The position numbers were made by a program, and so were the translations under genes. A DNA stretch of 64,000 nt from Phlebopus portentosus. Lineage: Eukaryota; Basidiomycota; Agaricomycetes; Boletales; Boletinellaceae. The stretch is from the NCBI GenBank assembly GCA_037892935.1, contig JAYXKI010000009.1:1612001-1676000 (forward strand), read 5' to 3'. The notes under the pieces are model-generated. The model was not told the origin of the DNA. It ran no database searches and worked only from the letters and a program-made list of their open reading frames with translations. Shown one piece after another: positions 1 to 11,143 of this stretch. Every line of letters begins with the position of its first letter. The first letter of the stretch is position 1.

Positions 1-859
1 CGTAACTGCATTTCCCTTCAAACCGATGTTAATCCACGAGCAAGGGATCTCATAGCATGTTTAATGAAGGTAAGGGTATATAGTAGTCGAGGATGTGACG
101 AATTTTAATGATTGCTTGTCGAACTTGTCAGAAAACACAGACCTGACTCACCGAAGTCTCGAACATGAACAATGCAACTTAACCATCCAGCCACCAGGAG
201 GTCCTGCGGCCAGCGACCATGAACACGTACGCCGATCCTTCTATTCATCTTTGCGGGAGTCTTCAATTCATGCCATCACTAGGTAACTATACCGAAGACT
301 TTCGACAATTCAACATGCACGACCTGGGATATTGACTAGGCAGTACTGGGGACTCCTTAAAGTTATAAGGGATGGCAGTATATCGCTGAGATGACGTACT
401 GTACTTAGTCCATTTCGTTTTTGCAGTTAAAGTGTCTGGAATTGAATACAGCTTGAACCGGAAGTATATGCGGAAGCACATTCAGAATGTACACTGTATC
501 ACGCACCATGGTCTTATATATAAGCTCGCGCCGCTCTCCTAATGTAGTTCTGTTCGACATTCAGCTTGACTTAAATAATATTGACTTGTACCTTCCCGAT
601 GGGATGGATGTCACGCCTCGAAACTTGAGTGGGAGTTATGGCCTCAGGCGACCATGCATCAGACTGATACGAAGATCTCATGGAGCGCCCTATGATGTTC
701 AGTTCGACTGACAGATTGGATTAAGTGGGCCACAAGTTTGTTGTTAATCGTCCGCATATCGTGATCAGATGCACCACAAAAGGTCAACCGAAAGGAATCG
801 ATGACGTCCTTCCATGCGTTCGTTCCGAGCATCATAAGTTACTACAATTCTGCATTCTA
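1..859. other. left-edge intergenic stretch, no gene recognised
   Basis: Short open frames occur on both strands, but none shows recognisable protein sequence, a convincing splice pattern or a domain. The stretch ends at the stop codon of ARPC5 on the minus strand, so its right part probably holds that gene's 3' UTR. Confidence 0.5.
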
Positions 860-1540
860 TCACACAGTTCGCCTGTCCGTCATGACGCGCACGATACACC
901 CGATGCCTGCAATCTCCGTCAACTATCCACAAAACGCAAGCAAGCAAGAATCAGTCTTATATCGAACATTTCATCCTAAGCAAAGATGACGTCGTAATAC
1001 GCACCTTTTCATGCCATGCCAGAAAGACGCTCCAACTGCTATCACCCCAGCTGGGCATCGCCATACCCTTATATAGGTACTTCATGAGCGTGTCTTGCGT
1101 GTCTTGGGAAAGCGACTTCAGGATCCCCGGGATTTCTGGTACTTTCGTACTGCCTAAGATTGTGAGGAGCGTCTGTAGATTCGTGTTCTGCTCGCAAATA
1201 GCTGTAGGTGTAAGATGCTCGGAGAAAGACGAGAAGTACAAGACACACCTTAGCCTCCTCCACATTTGGCCCGTACGGAGCGCCGTCCAACACAATATTG
1301 AGCGCTCCGGCAGCATCTCCTCTGGTCACGAGAAAGTCCCTTATTCGTAAGCCAATTCATGTCCACGACGAAGCCTTTCGGAACCCACTTTGCTAAGAAG
1401 CTTCGCACCGTGGTCGCCTTCGCCCTGGTATCCGCCAGGACCTGTGCGGGATCGCGCGGGTCGGGCTCGTACAATTCCTCTTCCAACAGCACATCTTCGT
1501 CGTACTTGTCTATGTCGATTTTCCTGAATGCAGTCTCCAT
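860..1540 (-). CDS. ARPC5: Actin-related protein 2/3 complex subunit 5 (ARPC5/p16-Arc)
   Basis: This is the small subunit of the Arp2/3 complex, which nucleates branched actin filaments at endocytic patches and hyphal tips. Four exons give 162 aa: 1389-1540, 1249-1339, 1005-1187 and 860-922. All introns are GT-AG and the exon lengths sum to 489 nt. Family hallmarks visible are the N-terminal FRKIDIDKYDED, the middle segment GDAAGALNIVLDGAPYGPNV, the block PEIPGILKSLSQDTQDTLMK followed by YLYKGMAMPSWGD, and the C-terminus CIVRVMTDRRTV. The length matches fungal ARPC5 (about 155-165 aa). The start at 1540 is chosen because the family begins only a few residues before FRKIDID. I see no truncation. 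The identity is secure; the least certain detail is the third acceptor, which was chosen to keep the HEK-LTEIAG junction in frame. Confidence 0.95.
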
Positions 1541-2360
1541 CGTTGGGAAGTCGGAAGAAATTCCAAGTCTTTAAATGCGAGCGAGCTAAACGGGTCCAAG
1601 TCTCGTGCACCGCAGTCAAGATTAGGTATAATATTACATAATTCTAGGTATAATTTACGCGTGTTTGCGCGTTGCAACGTTGCCCTCGACCCCATCACAG
1701 CGAAATGAAGACATCCGAGTCCGCGTATCTACATGCGGTCACCATCTGGACACCCACGTACAAAGAGATCACAACCCTTGAATGCCTATGCTCACCAGAT
1801 ATAATTTTCTTGGTTTGGTATTTTTGACTTGCTGAAATGCCCGATTTCTGTTGAACCGATCAAGATGGCGCTTTGAACTTCTTTTTGGCACAGTGAGTCA
1901 CAGGATAAGTGCCGGGCAGAATCTACGCTAAATGCACTGTGAATATGTAGAACGGTATGGAACCATCTGTCTTATCTTGCGTGAACTCGCGGATCGAAAT
2001 GAGCTCTTCTTTCATTCATATTCTCACTAATCATGGTCAGTCCACTCATCTGATCCTCTGGACAAGCCTCGATCGGAATAGCAAAGGTCACTCGGCCATT
2101 GTGGTCTGCATCTATCTTGGCTCGCGGAAAAAATGCTTCTGTTCAGCAGGTAAAACACGTTGCACAAATGAGGCTCGACTAGATTCAACGGAATGGCTTA
2201 CCCGATAGCCACAGTGACAAGATGTATATAAGCGCACCTCGGAACTAGACTACCCTTGCCAACTGAACGTTTCGATCAACTCTCACTAGCCACATCTTTC
2301 TGTACATCTCCTTCTATATTCTTCGCCTCTGCATCACTTCTTGTCAACCTATAGTTAGCC
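1541..2360. promoter_or_regulatory. divergent intergenic region with TATA box for the next gene
   Basis: This is the spacer between the divergent ARPC5 and orphan genes. A TATATAA at 2225-2231 lies about 130 bp before the plus-strand ATG at 2361. It is followed by a pyrimidine-rich leader (about 2278-2345), as is usual for expressed basidiomycete genes. The ATG sits in a good context (gccATGGCG). I see no coding region in the spacer. Confidence 0.5.
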
Positions 2361-3342
2361 ATGGCGATGGCATCTGCGGCTAATACAATGCTCGACGCAT
2401 TCCGCGTCAAGCCATTCGACCTCGACGCTCTCTACGCGTCTTGGGAGAACCCTCCTATTTTCCAGGGTAAACCCAAGGAAGACCCCGTCGCGTGGCTCGA
2501 AGCCATCAAGGCAGGCTGCAAGGAGCGCAATGTGCCCAAAGACTACTGGTACCGGGTCGGCCGCCACTACATGAGCAAGAAGCCTCGTGAACGTCTCGAC
2601 GAGCTCGGCCGCGTCATGCAACAAATGACGGGGAATAAACACGTATGGAACTGGAAGAAGTTCAAGATCGCTGTTCAGAATATCGGATGTTCGTCGTCTC
2701 TCATTTCATGTGTGATCTTTACGCTTACTTGAAGGAATTGATAAATTTAACAGGGAGCTCGCCGAGTCCGAAGTCGAAAACGCTCAATCCACCAGTCAGT
2801 GAACGCCCCATGCCCAAGAAACAAGGAAGCTGGTGGGTTCTCGGACGGGCGGACTCTTCAGATAAGGACAAGGAAAACGAAAAGGAGAAGGGCAAAGGTA
2901 AAGCCAAATCCGATACCTCCTCTGAAGTTGTGGTTGCAAAAGCCGCACCACCAATGGCCGTTTCACCGACGGATCCAGGTCAGCAACACCAGCACCTTTT
3001 CTACTTCGTGCCAACTGATCTCGTTCAATTTTTTGTGTTCGTCTGATAACAGTGGCGAAAGCACCCGCATGGCTCGTCAATGCATGCAGCGCACTCGAAT
3101 TCCTCACAGTCGAAAATCCAAAAGTCATGTCCGCCATGTCCGCTATCCTAATAACCATCGGTTCCATCCCTGCCATCCCGGCTATCAGTGCAGGTGCGGG
3201 TGGCGCGCTCCTCGCTTCTGGCGCCATGCAAGCTGCTGGGGCTGTCGCAATCGGAATCGGCCAGTGCTTGAAGGCTGTTAGCGACAAGGCGCAGAACAAT
3301 CAGCAGTCTGCCGGTTCGATCGAGCCAGCACCATCGAAGTAA
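2361..3342 (+). CDS. Orphan basidiomycete protein with Gly/Ala-rich hydrophobic C-terminus
   Basis: Three exons (2361-2688, 2754-2978, 3053-3342) give 280 aa. Residues about 20-110 carry a compact conserved-looking module: an ASWENPPIFQGKPKEDP segment, then WLEAIKAGCKERNVPKDYWY, RLDELGRVM, and WNWKKFKIAVQNIGW completed across intron 1. From memory this module resembles a lineage-expanded family of unknown function in Agaricomycetes; no enzyme motif is visible. A low-complexity Lys/Glu/Ser linker follows (residues about 125-185). The last 96 residues are hydrophobic and small-residue rich (AILITIGSIPAIPAISAGAG, then GALLASGAMQAAGAVAIGIG), resembling a glycine-zipper or membrane-inserting hairpin, and the protein ends in a polar tail. 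There is no signal peptide, so cytosolic synthesis with conditional membrane association is plausible but inferred. The first intron was confirmed by restoration of a Trp codon and of frame. Confidence 0.75.
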
Positions 3343-4047
3343 TCTTTGAGCATTCTTGCGGCGAAGGTCCTTTTGATGAATAATTCTCCTTTCTGATCAT
3401 CTGGGAGTACAAGGCGAACGCTGTGCGTTTGGCCTTTTCACGATTTTCACGACATAAGGAATTCCAAACCATTATTAGCTTCCTGTACTATTATCCCTTA
3501 TTATTTCTTTTTGTATTCGGATACTGGTCCGGCCTTTCAGTGTTTCAGAGCGTCAAATACACATGTATATTCGATATACACAAGATGTTATACAGTTACT
3601 CAAGCGCACAATCACAAGCACAGGGTATCCAGCCAGTACTATATCGTCACGTACATAGCAGACCGAGTAAATTCAAGGTAGGGGATATTTGAAAGATGAT
3701 TTAATCGAAAATGTAGTAGATTAAACGAAAGGCGGAAAGTAAAGAAGGCCAAAGCAAAGCGACAAAGACCAAGCAAGAACAGGACGAAAAAAAAATCTGA
3801 CGAAGAACATGCAATCTCGTAACAGCAAGCATGAGCTATTATACCTTATTCCGATAACCGAGAGGATAAAAAGCCAATAGATCATGATCCAGCAGCGACC
3901 TTGCGGGAATATTTAATATAAAAAACGAAACGAGAAACCGTAATTGGCGTGATGACCATAGTCCTGTATAGGGTCCTAAGAGTCAGAAAAGTCGAAATCC
4001 ACCATGCGACCAACTTACAAATTATCATTACTGAGACCGCTTGGAAT
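3343..4047. other. intergenic, convergent 3' regions
   Basis: This spacer lies between the 3' end of the plus-strand orphan gene and the stop of the minus-strand SAP gene. It is AT-rich and has short homopurine runs near 3780. No gene, repeat or RNA is recognised. Confidence 0.5.
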
Positions 4048-5078
4048 TTAGGTCTCCCAGTTCCTCTTTACGATAACCTCGGCAAAAGCAAAGGCAAGAG
4101 TAATACCTGAAGACACAGCTCGCCATTTGAGTCCCAGTACATCGAGACTCCGTACCAGCTCTTTCTTTTCCACGAGTACCATCGAAGGATAGAAGTCCGG
4201 GACATTTGCGGCAAAACGAATTATTGATGCCGATAGTATATCAAAACGTGGTCGAGAAGAGGGCGAAGCAAATGATACGAAATAGCTAACAATCGCTGGT
4301 ATCACTACGGAAGGGAGTGCCCAGTACAGAGTCGCAAGGGCGGTTGTTGAAAGCGCAGGTTCCGCGGAAACGTAGATGGCTGGAATCGGGAAGACCGAGT
4401 TTATGTGGATTTGGTATAGAATACCCAAGAAATCCAGTAGCGTGGATATGTAGTAGATATTCTGGCTGCTCGAAAGCAACTAATAAAACGTGTCAGCCAT
4501 GCGGATATCGGACGAGAAAGGCCATTAGAGCTTACTATACGAAGGAAGGACACCGTCTGTGAAAAACGTTCCGAAAAATTATTCGCCGCTTGCTGAACAT
4601 CCTCATCTTCCGATTGTTCTGCAGCTTGGGAAACGACTGTTTTGGCGGGCGAAGACGGCTGCAAGGGTACAGTAGTCCCAGTCGATGTCGGCTTCTTTCT
4701 AGGCGATGAACGTGGTGACCCGACGGGTGTCTGAGACGACTCTGCAATCATCGTTGGCACGTCTCCCAAATCCTCTGTTGGGGGCGTCAAAGTTCCTTCT
4801 TCGGGAATCGATGTGAACTTCGGGGGTTCGGCGACATGGTCACCGTGCGGAGAAACATTCGATGGCTGCAGGCTCCTCTGACGCCTCCGAGTCGCGTAAA
4901 GCCCAGAGAAGGTCGGATCATTTTCAAGCTCTGCGCTATGGTCGTCCAGATGCTTCTTAATGCGCTGCTGCAGTTCTTCACGTGTTCCCGCATCGTTAAT
5001 TCCCAGCGATTGGCATATATCCTTCAGTTCTCCCTTTTTCTTGACTTGTAGAGAGCCTGAATACGTATAAGACATCAT
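4048..5078 (-). CDS. SAP-domain protein with C-terminal membrane segments
   Basis: Two exons (4554-5078 and 4048-4479) give 318 aa; the intron is GT-AG, phase 0. Residues about 8-45 form a SAP-type helix-extension-helix (SLQVKKKGELKDICQSLGI, then TREELQQRIKKHLDDH), the fold that binds DNA or sometimes RNA. Residues 60-165 are a disordered Pro/Ser/Thr-rich linker ending in an acidic patch (SEDEDVQ). The second exon is hydrophobic, with two or three probable membrane helices (around IYYISTLLDFLGILYQIHI, ATLYWALPSVVIPAIVSYF, and a weaker one near the C-terminus, SGITLAFAFAEVIV). An N-terminal DNA-binding motif joined to C-terminal membrane helices suggests a chromatin tether at the nuclear envelope; this is inference. 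The gene is 286 bp downstream of the BAR-SH3 gene on the same strand. Confidence 0.8.
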
Positions 5079-5364
5079 TGTGATAGTTCAGTGGAAAGCG
5101 TGGATGAGGTGAGGTCGGGTGTAAGCACTTTGGCTGACCGGGTGTGCAGAGACAGATGGGGTTAGAAGAGGAAGTTGAAGTCGCGATGCGATCGTCGTGA
5201 GGATTCGCGCTGTCACACGTGACTTTCATGCAGGGAACAACCACTACGCTGATTGGTTGACGGTTCCAGGTTCGTTAAAATACACATTTAAGATTTTACA
5301 ACATATTTGCAAGTAACATAGCTCATATGCGACGAACGCGCGTAAATAAATAGGATATCGAACC

Positions 5365-7933
5365 TCATGTATGCTCATGGGTACAATTTGCGCAAAGCCC
5401 ATGTCCTCTGAACGGATCCTCAACAAAATCCTCGCATCCGCAAGACGCACATGAAAAGGTCGCTGGTCCGGTCACCGCTGTTTTGGCGACGGTTTCAAAT
5501 GATAGCTCGCTCTGGCTTTCAAAGGGAGAACTCGTATCAGAATGTGCGCGAGGAGGTAGTGCTGGAGGACCGAGGCTGTGCAGCGGCACATTCGATGACT
5601 GTGTGCGGCTCGGTCCGACGTTGCGATACGGCAAAGGCGGTGGAGCGAGTGGGGAAGCATTTGAAGCTGTACGACGTGGGGGAGGAGGAGGGGGCATTCT
5701 TTTGATTGAGGAGGGACTTGGCTGAATATCTATCATCGGCGAGTGCATCCGTGGAAGATCCTGCTCAGGCTGTAAATTGAGATTTTCCAACGTCAATGAA
5801 AGTTTCTTGTTGAATTCATCCTCGTGAACAGTTGGTTCTCTTGAATGAAAGATGTCGGCGGCGGCTTGTTCTCCACTAGGGGCGGGCACGACCAATCCTG
5901 ATGGCTGAATATTGTGACGGTCATCAGAGGAAGAAGGTTGCCAGTCGTCAATGCTGTCTGCATCACGCTCGTCATCCGTCATGCTCAGCTCCGATTCCGA
6001 AGGCTCAACAAGTGTCCTTCTGCTCTCCACGTCTTCTGGTGAAAGCTTTCCAGATCGTACAAGACCAAGAATGCTTGTCGTGCTCGGATTCTTCGACTTC
6101 ATAGGAGCGGGAGTATCCACAACTTTGACCAGCGCAACGTAATTTCTAGGGAAGATGCCTTTTCGTCCTCCAGTCTCGCCAAGCCACCAGTCATCAAGCA
6201 CTTCATTAACGACGACGATCTCTTCCCCGGTTTTAAAACTTAGTTCATCTCCACTTCCAGAGAAGTCGTAAATCGCCTTCACGATCTTCCTAGTATTCTT
6301 CGGGTTGTCTCGCGTTCGCGAACGGCTCCTCCCATTCGCGGATCTGAGGCTCTTTATCGACGATTTGCGGGAGTGTCTCATTCGGGTTGCTCTTTTGTCT
6401 AGTTCTTCGCCATCTCGCAACTCCGCAAAGTTCACTACATCCGGATTGCGCGACTTATTCCGGCTCATGACACTCGACATTGCGTCGCCAACCCAATTCG
6501 CGACACCACCACTGTAAGCTTTTTTGTGCTTCCCGTTGCTCTTCACTGAAGTCGTTTCGTCTGCAGCAGTATCCGCCGTAGTATCACCTAAGGTTGTAAC
6601 GGACTTAGAGCGCGGACGAGTTGACTTTCGTAAACTTTTAGCTGAATTTTTGCGAGACAATCGCGACGGTGCCCGAGAGTTTGCGGTATCGTACTCCGAT
6701 TCGCTGGAGGATTCGTGCAGGTCTGCCAATGCATCGCGAGTATAATTGTCCTTCTTGGAGCTTGTTGACCGAACGGAACGGGTTGATCCATATCTCGACG
6801 AAACAGAAGGTGCTTGCTGGTCATCAGAATCCTTCGACTCTGTGCTCCTCGTAGAGGTTCGACTGAAGTTATGGGGAGCCGGCAGAGATGAAGACGGTTT
6901 CCTCAAATCCGCGTATGTGCTGTACATGGATTGTTAGATAAAACCTTATCTCACTGATCGTCACAAAAACATACTCTGGCCCCGGCCAACCCAAGCTGAC
7001 CTCTCTCAGTACATCCAGATACTGTTCCAGAAACCCTATCTCCGTCTGTAAGAAGTTTCTCAACTCGCGCTGAGCCTCGACCAAGCCCTCTCTTATCGAG
7101 TCCATCTTCGTCCTTACGTCTTCAGCCGTCTCCTCATATCGGGCCTTCGCCCTCGCGAGCTCTTCCTCTGCTTCCTTCTTGTCCTTTTCTTTCTTGTAGA
7201 TCTTGTCAGTCCTGGCGATTGCCGCGTCATATGCAAGGCGACGAGATTCGAGCTTCTTTCTCTGGGCGGCGTATCCTTCTAGCTTGGCCTTTGAACGTTC
7301 AAGATAGGCAAGAAAAGATTCATTGAGAGTGACAGCGTAGATGTTTTGAATCGCCGCAGTTTTGCACCGAGCACGCCCAAATATCGCCAAAGAACGACCT
7401 ACCAAATTTCACGATAAGAATTTAGGAACAAGAACTTAGGGAAGATATGGTAATTATACGCGTACCCAGAGCACTTGCGTCGCCAAGCTCCTCCCCATGC
7501 TCAATCATCACCATTCCTAAGGCTTCTGATTGCATCATCGGATCACCTGATATTAGTTCTGAAGGTTGCTTCAGCAAGATATACTCCAGGTAATTCCGCG
7601 TTGCATTGTACATTCTGCACCACGAGCACAGTTAGCCACGTTTAACACATTGCCAGACAGCAAAAGCCGCACCTATCAAGACCGTTCTTTCTGGTCTCCA
7701 TCTCCTTCTCCAGATCTACGAACTCGCTTGACAGTTGTGTCTTTTCACGCGTAGATATCTTTTCGCCCGCCCACTAGGATTGCGATAAGCACGTTAGCAC
7801 CATGCGATCGCTGATTGACGACGTCAAAGAAACTCACCTGGCGAAGCTTTCCAAGCTAACATGACAATCCACAGAACTGGTCAGACCAGTTCTGATTTCA
7901 AAATAACAGACAGCGCACCTGCTTACTGGCCAT
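5365..7933 (-). CDS. BAR-SH3 domain adaptor protein
   Basis: Six exons give 753 aa: 7919-7933 (15 nt), 7838-7855 (18 nt), 7673-7773, 7466-7614, 6975-7398 and 5365-6919. Their sum, 2262 nt, is a multiple of three. The first two micro-exons join to MASKQLGKLRQWAGE, a typical BAR-protein start. Residues about 1-230 are a BAR domain that would bind curved membranes, including a long charged coiled coil (ARTDKIYKKEKDKKEAEEEL). A Ser/Arg-rich disordered region follows. An SH3 domain lies at about 446-503, with ALYDF-like AIYDFSGSGDELSF, the DDWWLGE signature and GIFPRNYV. After a proline-rich stretch (PPPPPPRR) the protein ends in a Cys pattern, CASCGCEDF and GLCANC, spaced like a small zinc site. 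The likely role is endocytosis or actin-linked membrane remodelling, like yeast Rvs/Bzz-type adaptors. The domain call is certain; the exact orthologue is not. Confidence 0.92.
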
Positions 7934-8410
7934 GCCTGAAAATATGCGATGGCCTTCGGACTTCTAAATTTCAAGAAAATGGCTTCGGCCACTGCTTTGA
8001 CGAAGAAAAACGAGAGATTTTATAGAGAAATAGTGCCCGCACGATGTTCTCTAGCTGATGTCGCCGTACAATGTGTACAATGTGGTGGGAGAAAGAGAGT
8101 TGATGCGGGCCGAAGCAGAGAACAAAGGTGGCACGACTTGACTGGGCACGGTGGCCATAGCAAATTATTTTAAGTAACTCAATCAACGTAAGACTGTGCG
8201 ACTAATCAGCTTTCAGAGATTAGATAACCACGTGGCTATACACTACAATACATCCAAAGACAAGAAAAGATTAAGGAGAACAAAGCTACTGTCTAAGACC
8301 AGCTAAGGCCGGCTTGCGATTTGATCGTACGCAGGTGGCAATGGTTCAGCACCATTGTACTCTGGGTCAAGGACCGGCCCAGCGTCGCTTAAAGACAGAT
8401 ATACCTCAGC
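7934..8410. other. intergenic, no feature recognised
   Basis: This stretch separates the start of the BAR-SH3 gene from the stop of the next minus-strand gene. It must contain the BAR gene promoter and the 3' UTR of the membrane protein. I see no clear TATA box and no coding potential. Confidence 0.45.
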
Positions 8411-10271
8411 TCAAGAGGTCCCTTCAAGTGAGCCAAAACGACAAATCACGCACATTTCACGAACAACTGTCTCAGCCCGACTGATTCTCCTCACCGGTAC
8501 TGAACCGTCAGTCGCTTCTGCAGATGAAGGTGGAGCGGCCAACGCGGGTTCTATTTGCTCGGTCGTTGTTTTTCCAGTAGATGGTTGCTGTTCTGGAGCC
8601 AAGTCTCCAGAGCTACCAGCTCCGAACAGCCGAGGAGCTTCTTTAACGGCCGAAAGCGTGTATGGAGTCAGAATCGGACTGGCTGAGCGATACACTTTTG
8701 TGAAACAGGGCAGAATCTCAAACGAATTGGTTCTTGCACCTGTTGCGACCCTTCGTCGCCGCCTTCGCGCATAAACGACACCGAATACAATGAGCGCCAG
8801 AAAACTTAGAATACCTATGACAGAGCCAGCAATTGCACCGATTCTGAGGAAGGAAGCTTGTTGACGAAGAAATCAGGCAAGGAACAATTGACCAACAACT
8901 TACCGAGATGAGCTGGGGGACGTCGGGATTCCGGAAGATCCTGAAAAGGAGGGCCATGTCGAGGTGACAACCTTATCAAGGTTGAATGTCCCTCCACCAG
9001 TATTGTTTATCAAGAGCGTATGAGACCCAGACGGCAATCCTCCAGCAATGACCTGTGGAAGTACATTCATGACTACATTAATCTGCACGAATTGGTTATT
9101 ACTTACTATTGGAACTGACGGCTGATGGTACTGAGTTGATGTGCCATTTAAAGTTACAGGTTGATTAGAATCCAGTCGGGCACTGTACACTCCGTGGTCT
9201 CTACCCACGCTCCCGTATACTTCAATTGCATTTCCTAAACAATACTTAGCATGCACCATTTGAACCTCGGTAGGTAAAAGTTCACCTGAAAACAAGATCC
9301 TCGCGCTCGCATCAGGCGACACGGTCTGACTGAAAGACACAACGTTTCAGCTCATTCCGCGTTGGAAAGCTGAAGATGAACTGACTGAACAGACTGATTG
9401 AAATAGTCACTTTGATTGGCAATAGTCGTTTGCCAGTCTGATGCGGATGGAAGATAGGTAATGGCAGGGTCTCTATCATCTAAGGTAATCTCTTCATTTG
9501 TCGCGCTGTAGTAAAGAAGGTTGAAACCATCGAATTAACCGAAGGAATTTTAGTGACGCTCACCTTTCATCACCGTCACCAGTCGTAAACTTGATAAAGT
9601 CAATATCAAACGCCTCCCCGGTACAGTTTACCGTGACAACATGTTGCACAGATGTCAATCCGGAAACAGCGTACAAAGCAGTTTGGAAGATAGCTCGGTT
9701 GCCTGATGCATCAACAATTGAAGTCTGGCCATCAAGCGTAACATTGAATGATCCCTGAGGTGAACATAAATCAGCAAGGCGATTTCAATGACAACCTTAG
9801 CAGACGTACATATGATGGCCTTTTCGCTCCCTCCAAGTATATTCCTGTTCCCCAGAAGCTTAGTGAGAACGAGGCGCCCTGTAGACAGTTTCGTCAGAAG
9901 GAGAAGCGTCTCTGCGAATGGACAAGACGAACACTTGAATTTGTAGTAGCGAATGATGAACCGGAGTAATTCGCGACAATTGGTATCTCTTCCTCATCTT
10001 CGTTTCCAAATACCTGCCATTCGCCATTGTACACATCAGAGGACTGAAGTCTTGCACTACACAGCACGATTAGCAACGAGAAGAGTAGAACTCACGATCA
10101 AGAAAACGTACAGGTAACATTGTAAATCGGCATACCGTCGTAAAATTAGATCAACGCAGACATATAGAAAGAGCGTGTGACCAATTTCCAATGGTACATT
10201 TATGATGTCGCCAGGTTTGACCACGCAAGTGGAAGAGAAAGCCCCACGGATAGTGCGAAGGCGAACTTCAT
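8411..10271 (-). CDS. Single-pass membrane protein with tandem extracellular beta-sandwich modules
   Basis: This multi-exon gene encodes a secreted-type protein of a form common in Agaricomycetes. An ATG at 10271 starts a signal-peptide-like run (MKFAFALSVGLSLPLA). The ectodomain has two related repeats. Repeat one includes YNGEWQVFGNEDEEE, ASFSLSFWGTGIYLEG and FNVTLDG, and ends with VTVNCTGEAFDIDFIKFTT. Repeat two includes EEITLDDRDPAITYLPS, ARILFSGELLPTEVQ, AIEVYGSVGRDHGVYSARLD and LINNTGGGTFNLDKV. One membrane helix follows (AIAGSVIGILSFLALIVFGV) with an RRRRR stop-transfer sequence, then a cytoplasmic tail of about 130 aa ending at 8411. The fold resembles galactose-binding-like jelly rolls, so a cell-surface sensor or carbohydrate binder is likely. 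I could not resolve the splicing between the signal peptide and the first repeat (about 10040-10230); the 5' end may be degenerate. Confidence 0.7.
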
Positions 10272-10352
10272 ATTATAGTTTGCCAAGCCAGCCGCCTAAT
10301 AAATCTCTTCGTGGTCGGATCGGTGACAGCGAGAATGCGACCGACATGGTCT

Positions 10353-10829
10353 TCAGATCAATACGACACATTGGAGTAACTTCGAAGCAAGAAAGCAGCC
10401 GAGTACAGTATGTACAATGTGAAGCCCAGTAGCAAGGAGAGTAATTTGTCGACATATGTCTTCTAATGGAGCAAACACCATGTCTTCTGCGCTTTTTTGC
10501 TTGCATGGATCAGTCTCGAATGGTTTCAACTTGTCATCAGGCGTAATTATCCCTTCGCTTTTCAGCGAAGCCACGATGTCTTTAATATTAATTCCGTCCT
10601 TCAGCGGTGGAAGTATGTTCTTCACGAATGACTCCGGATCAATCTCGGGAACAGCGTAGTGGAAATCTCGTAGTACGGCATCGCGCATGGATCCGAGACC
10701 CTCACTCAAGAAGTCATGGCCGTGGGTAGAGTGATAACTAGCAGGAGTGGCTTTGATTAAATGTTCGTCCTGAAGCCGGATTCTATTCTCCGGAGTTTGC
10801 GGACGGTGCATGTTGGACTGAATATCCAC
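10353..10829 (-). pseudogene. FunK1 copy A, truncated to the N-terminal region
   Basis: This frame shares the N-terminal block of the long copies: an MRDAVLRDF segment, then VPEIDPESFVKNILPPLKDG, IKDIVASLKSEGIITPDD and VFAPLEDICRQI. Homology ends near 10450 and unrelated sequence leads to a stop. There is no room for a kinase domain, because the neighbouring membrane-protein gene begins at 10271. The block groups with copies D and G (MRD/MRE, ...EID.ESF) rather than B, C, E and F. It carries the strongest version of the shared upstream motif (10956-10971), so it may still be transcribed. I call it a deletion remnant. Confidence 0.75.
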
Positions 10830-10955
10830 AGATATTTGAGTTCCTGCAAGGTGATCAGAGGAGTTGTCGGGAGGTTGAGCCCTCGTCGTGGCGGTACGTG
10901 TAAAGCGTGTTGGCTCAGGACCGTGGCTTGAATATTTCTGATCTCGATAACGCGG

Positions 10956-10971
10956 TATGTCACGTCACGTT
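10956..10971 (-). promoter_or_regulatory. CRE-like motif upstream of FunK1 copy A
   Basis: In gene orientation this reads AACGTGACGTGACATA, about 125 bp before the copy A start. An almost identical element, including the flanking CGCG, precedes copy D. It contains overlapping TGACGT/CGTGA half-sites of the bZIP (ATF/CREB) kind. Confidence 0.5.
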
Positions 10972-11143
10972 GATGTAACGGATGTAACGGATGAAGATTG
11001 ATCCTTTAGCTATAACAGTGTTACAGACATCAAAGGCTAATTCGAACATAATAACGACGGTTAAGCTTGGCAGCATGAGAAATGGGAAAATATATTAGTT
11101 CAGCACACTTCGAGTTCGTACCTTATGAAGTAGTTCGTCAATA

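Noticed and set aside
3423..3692. 89-codon plus-strand frame downstream of the orphan gene
   Set aside because: No splice partner, no recognisable sequence, and it begins in the 3' region of the orphan gene.
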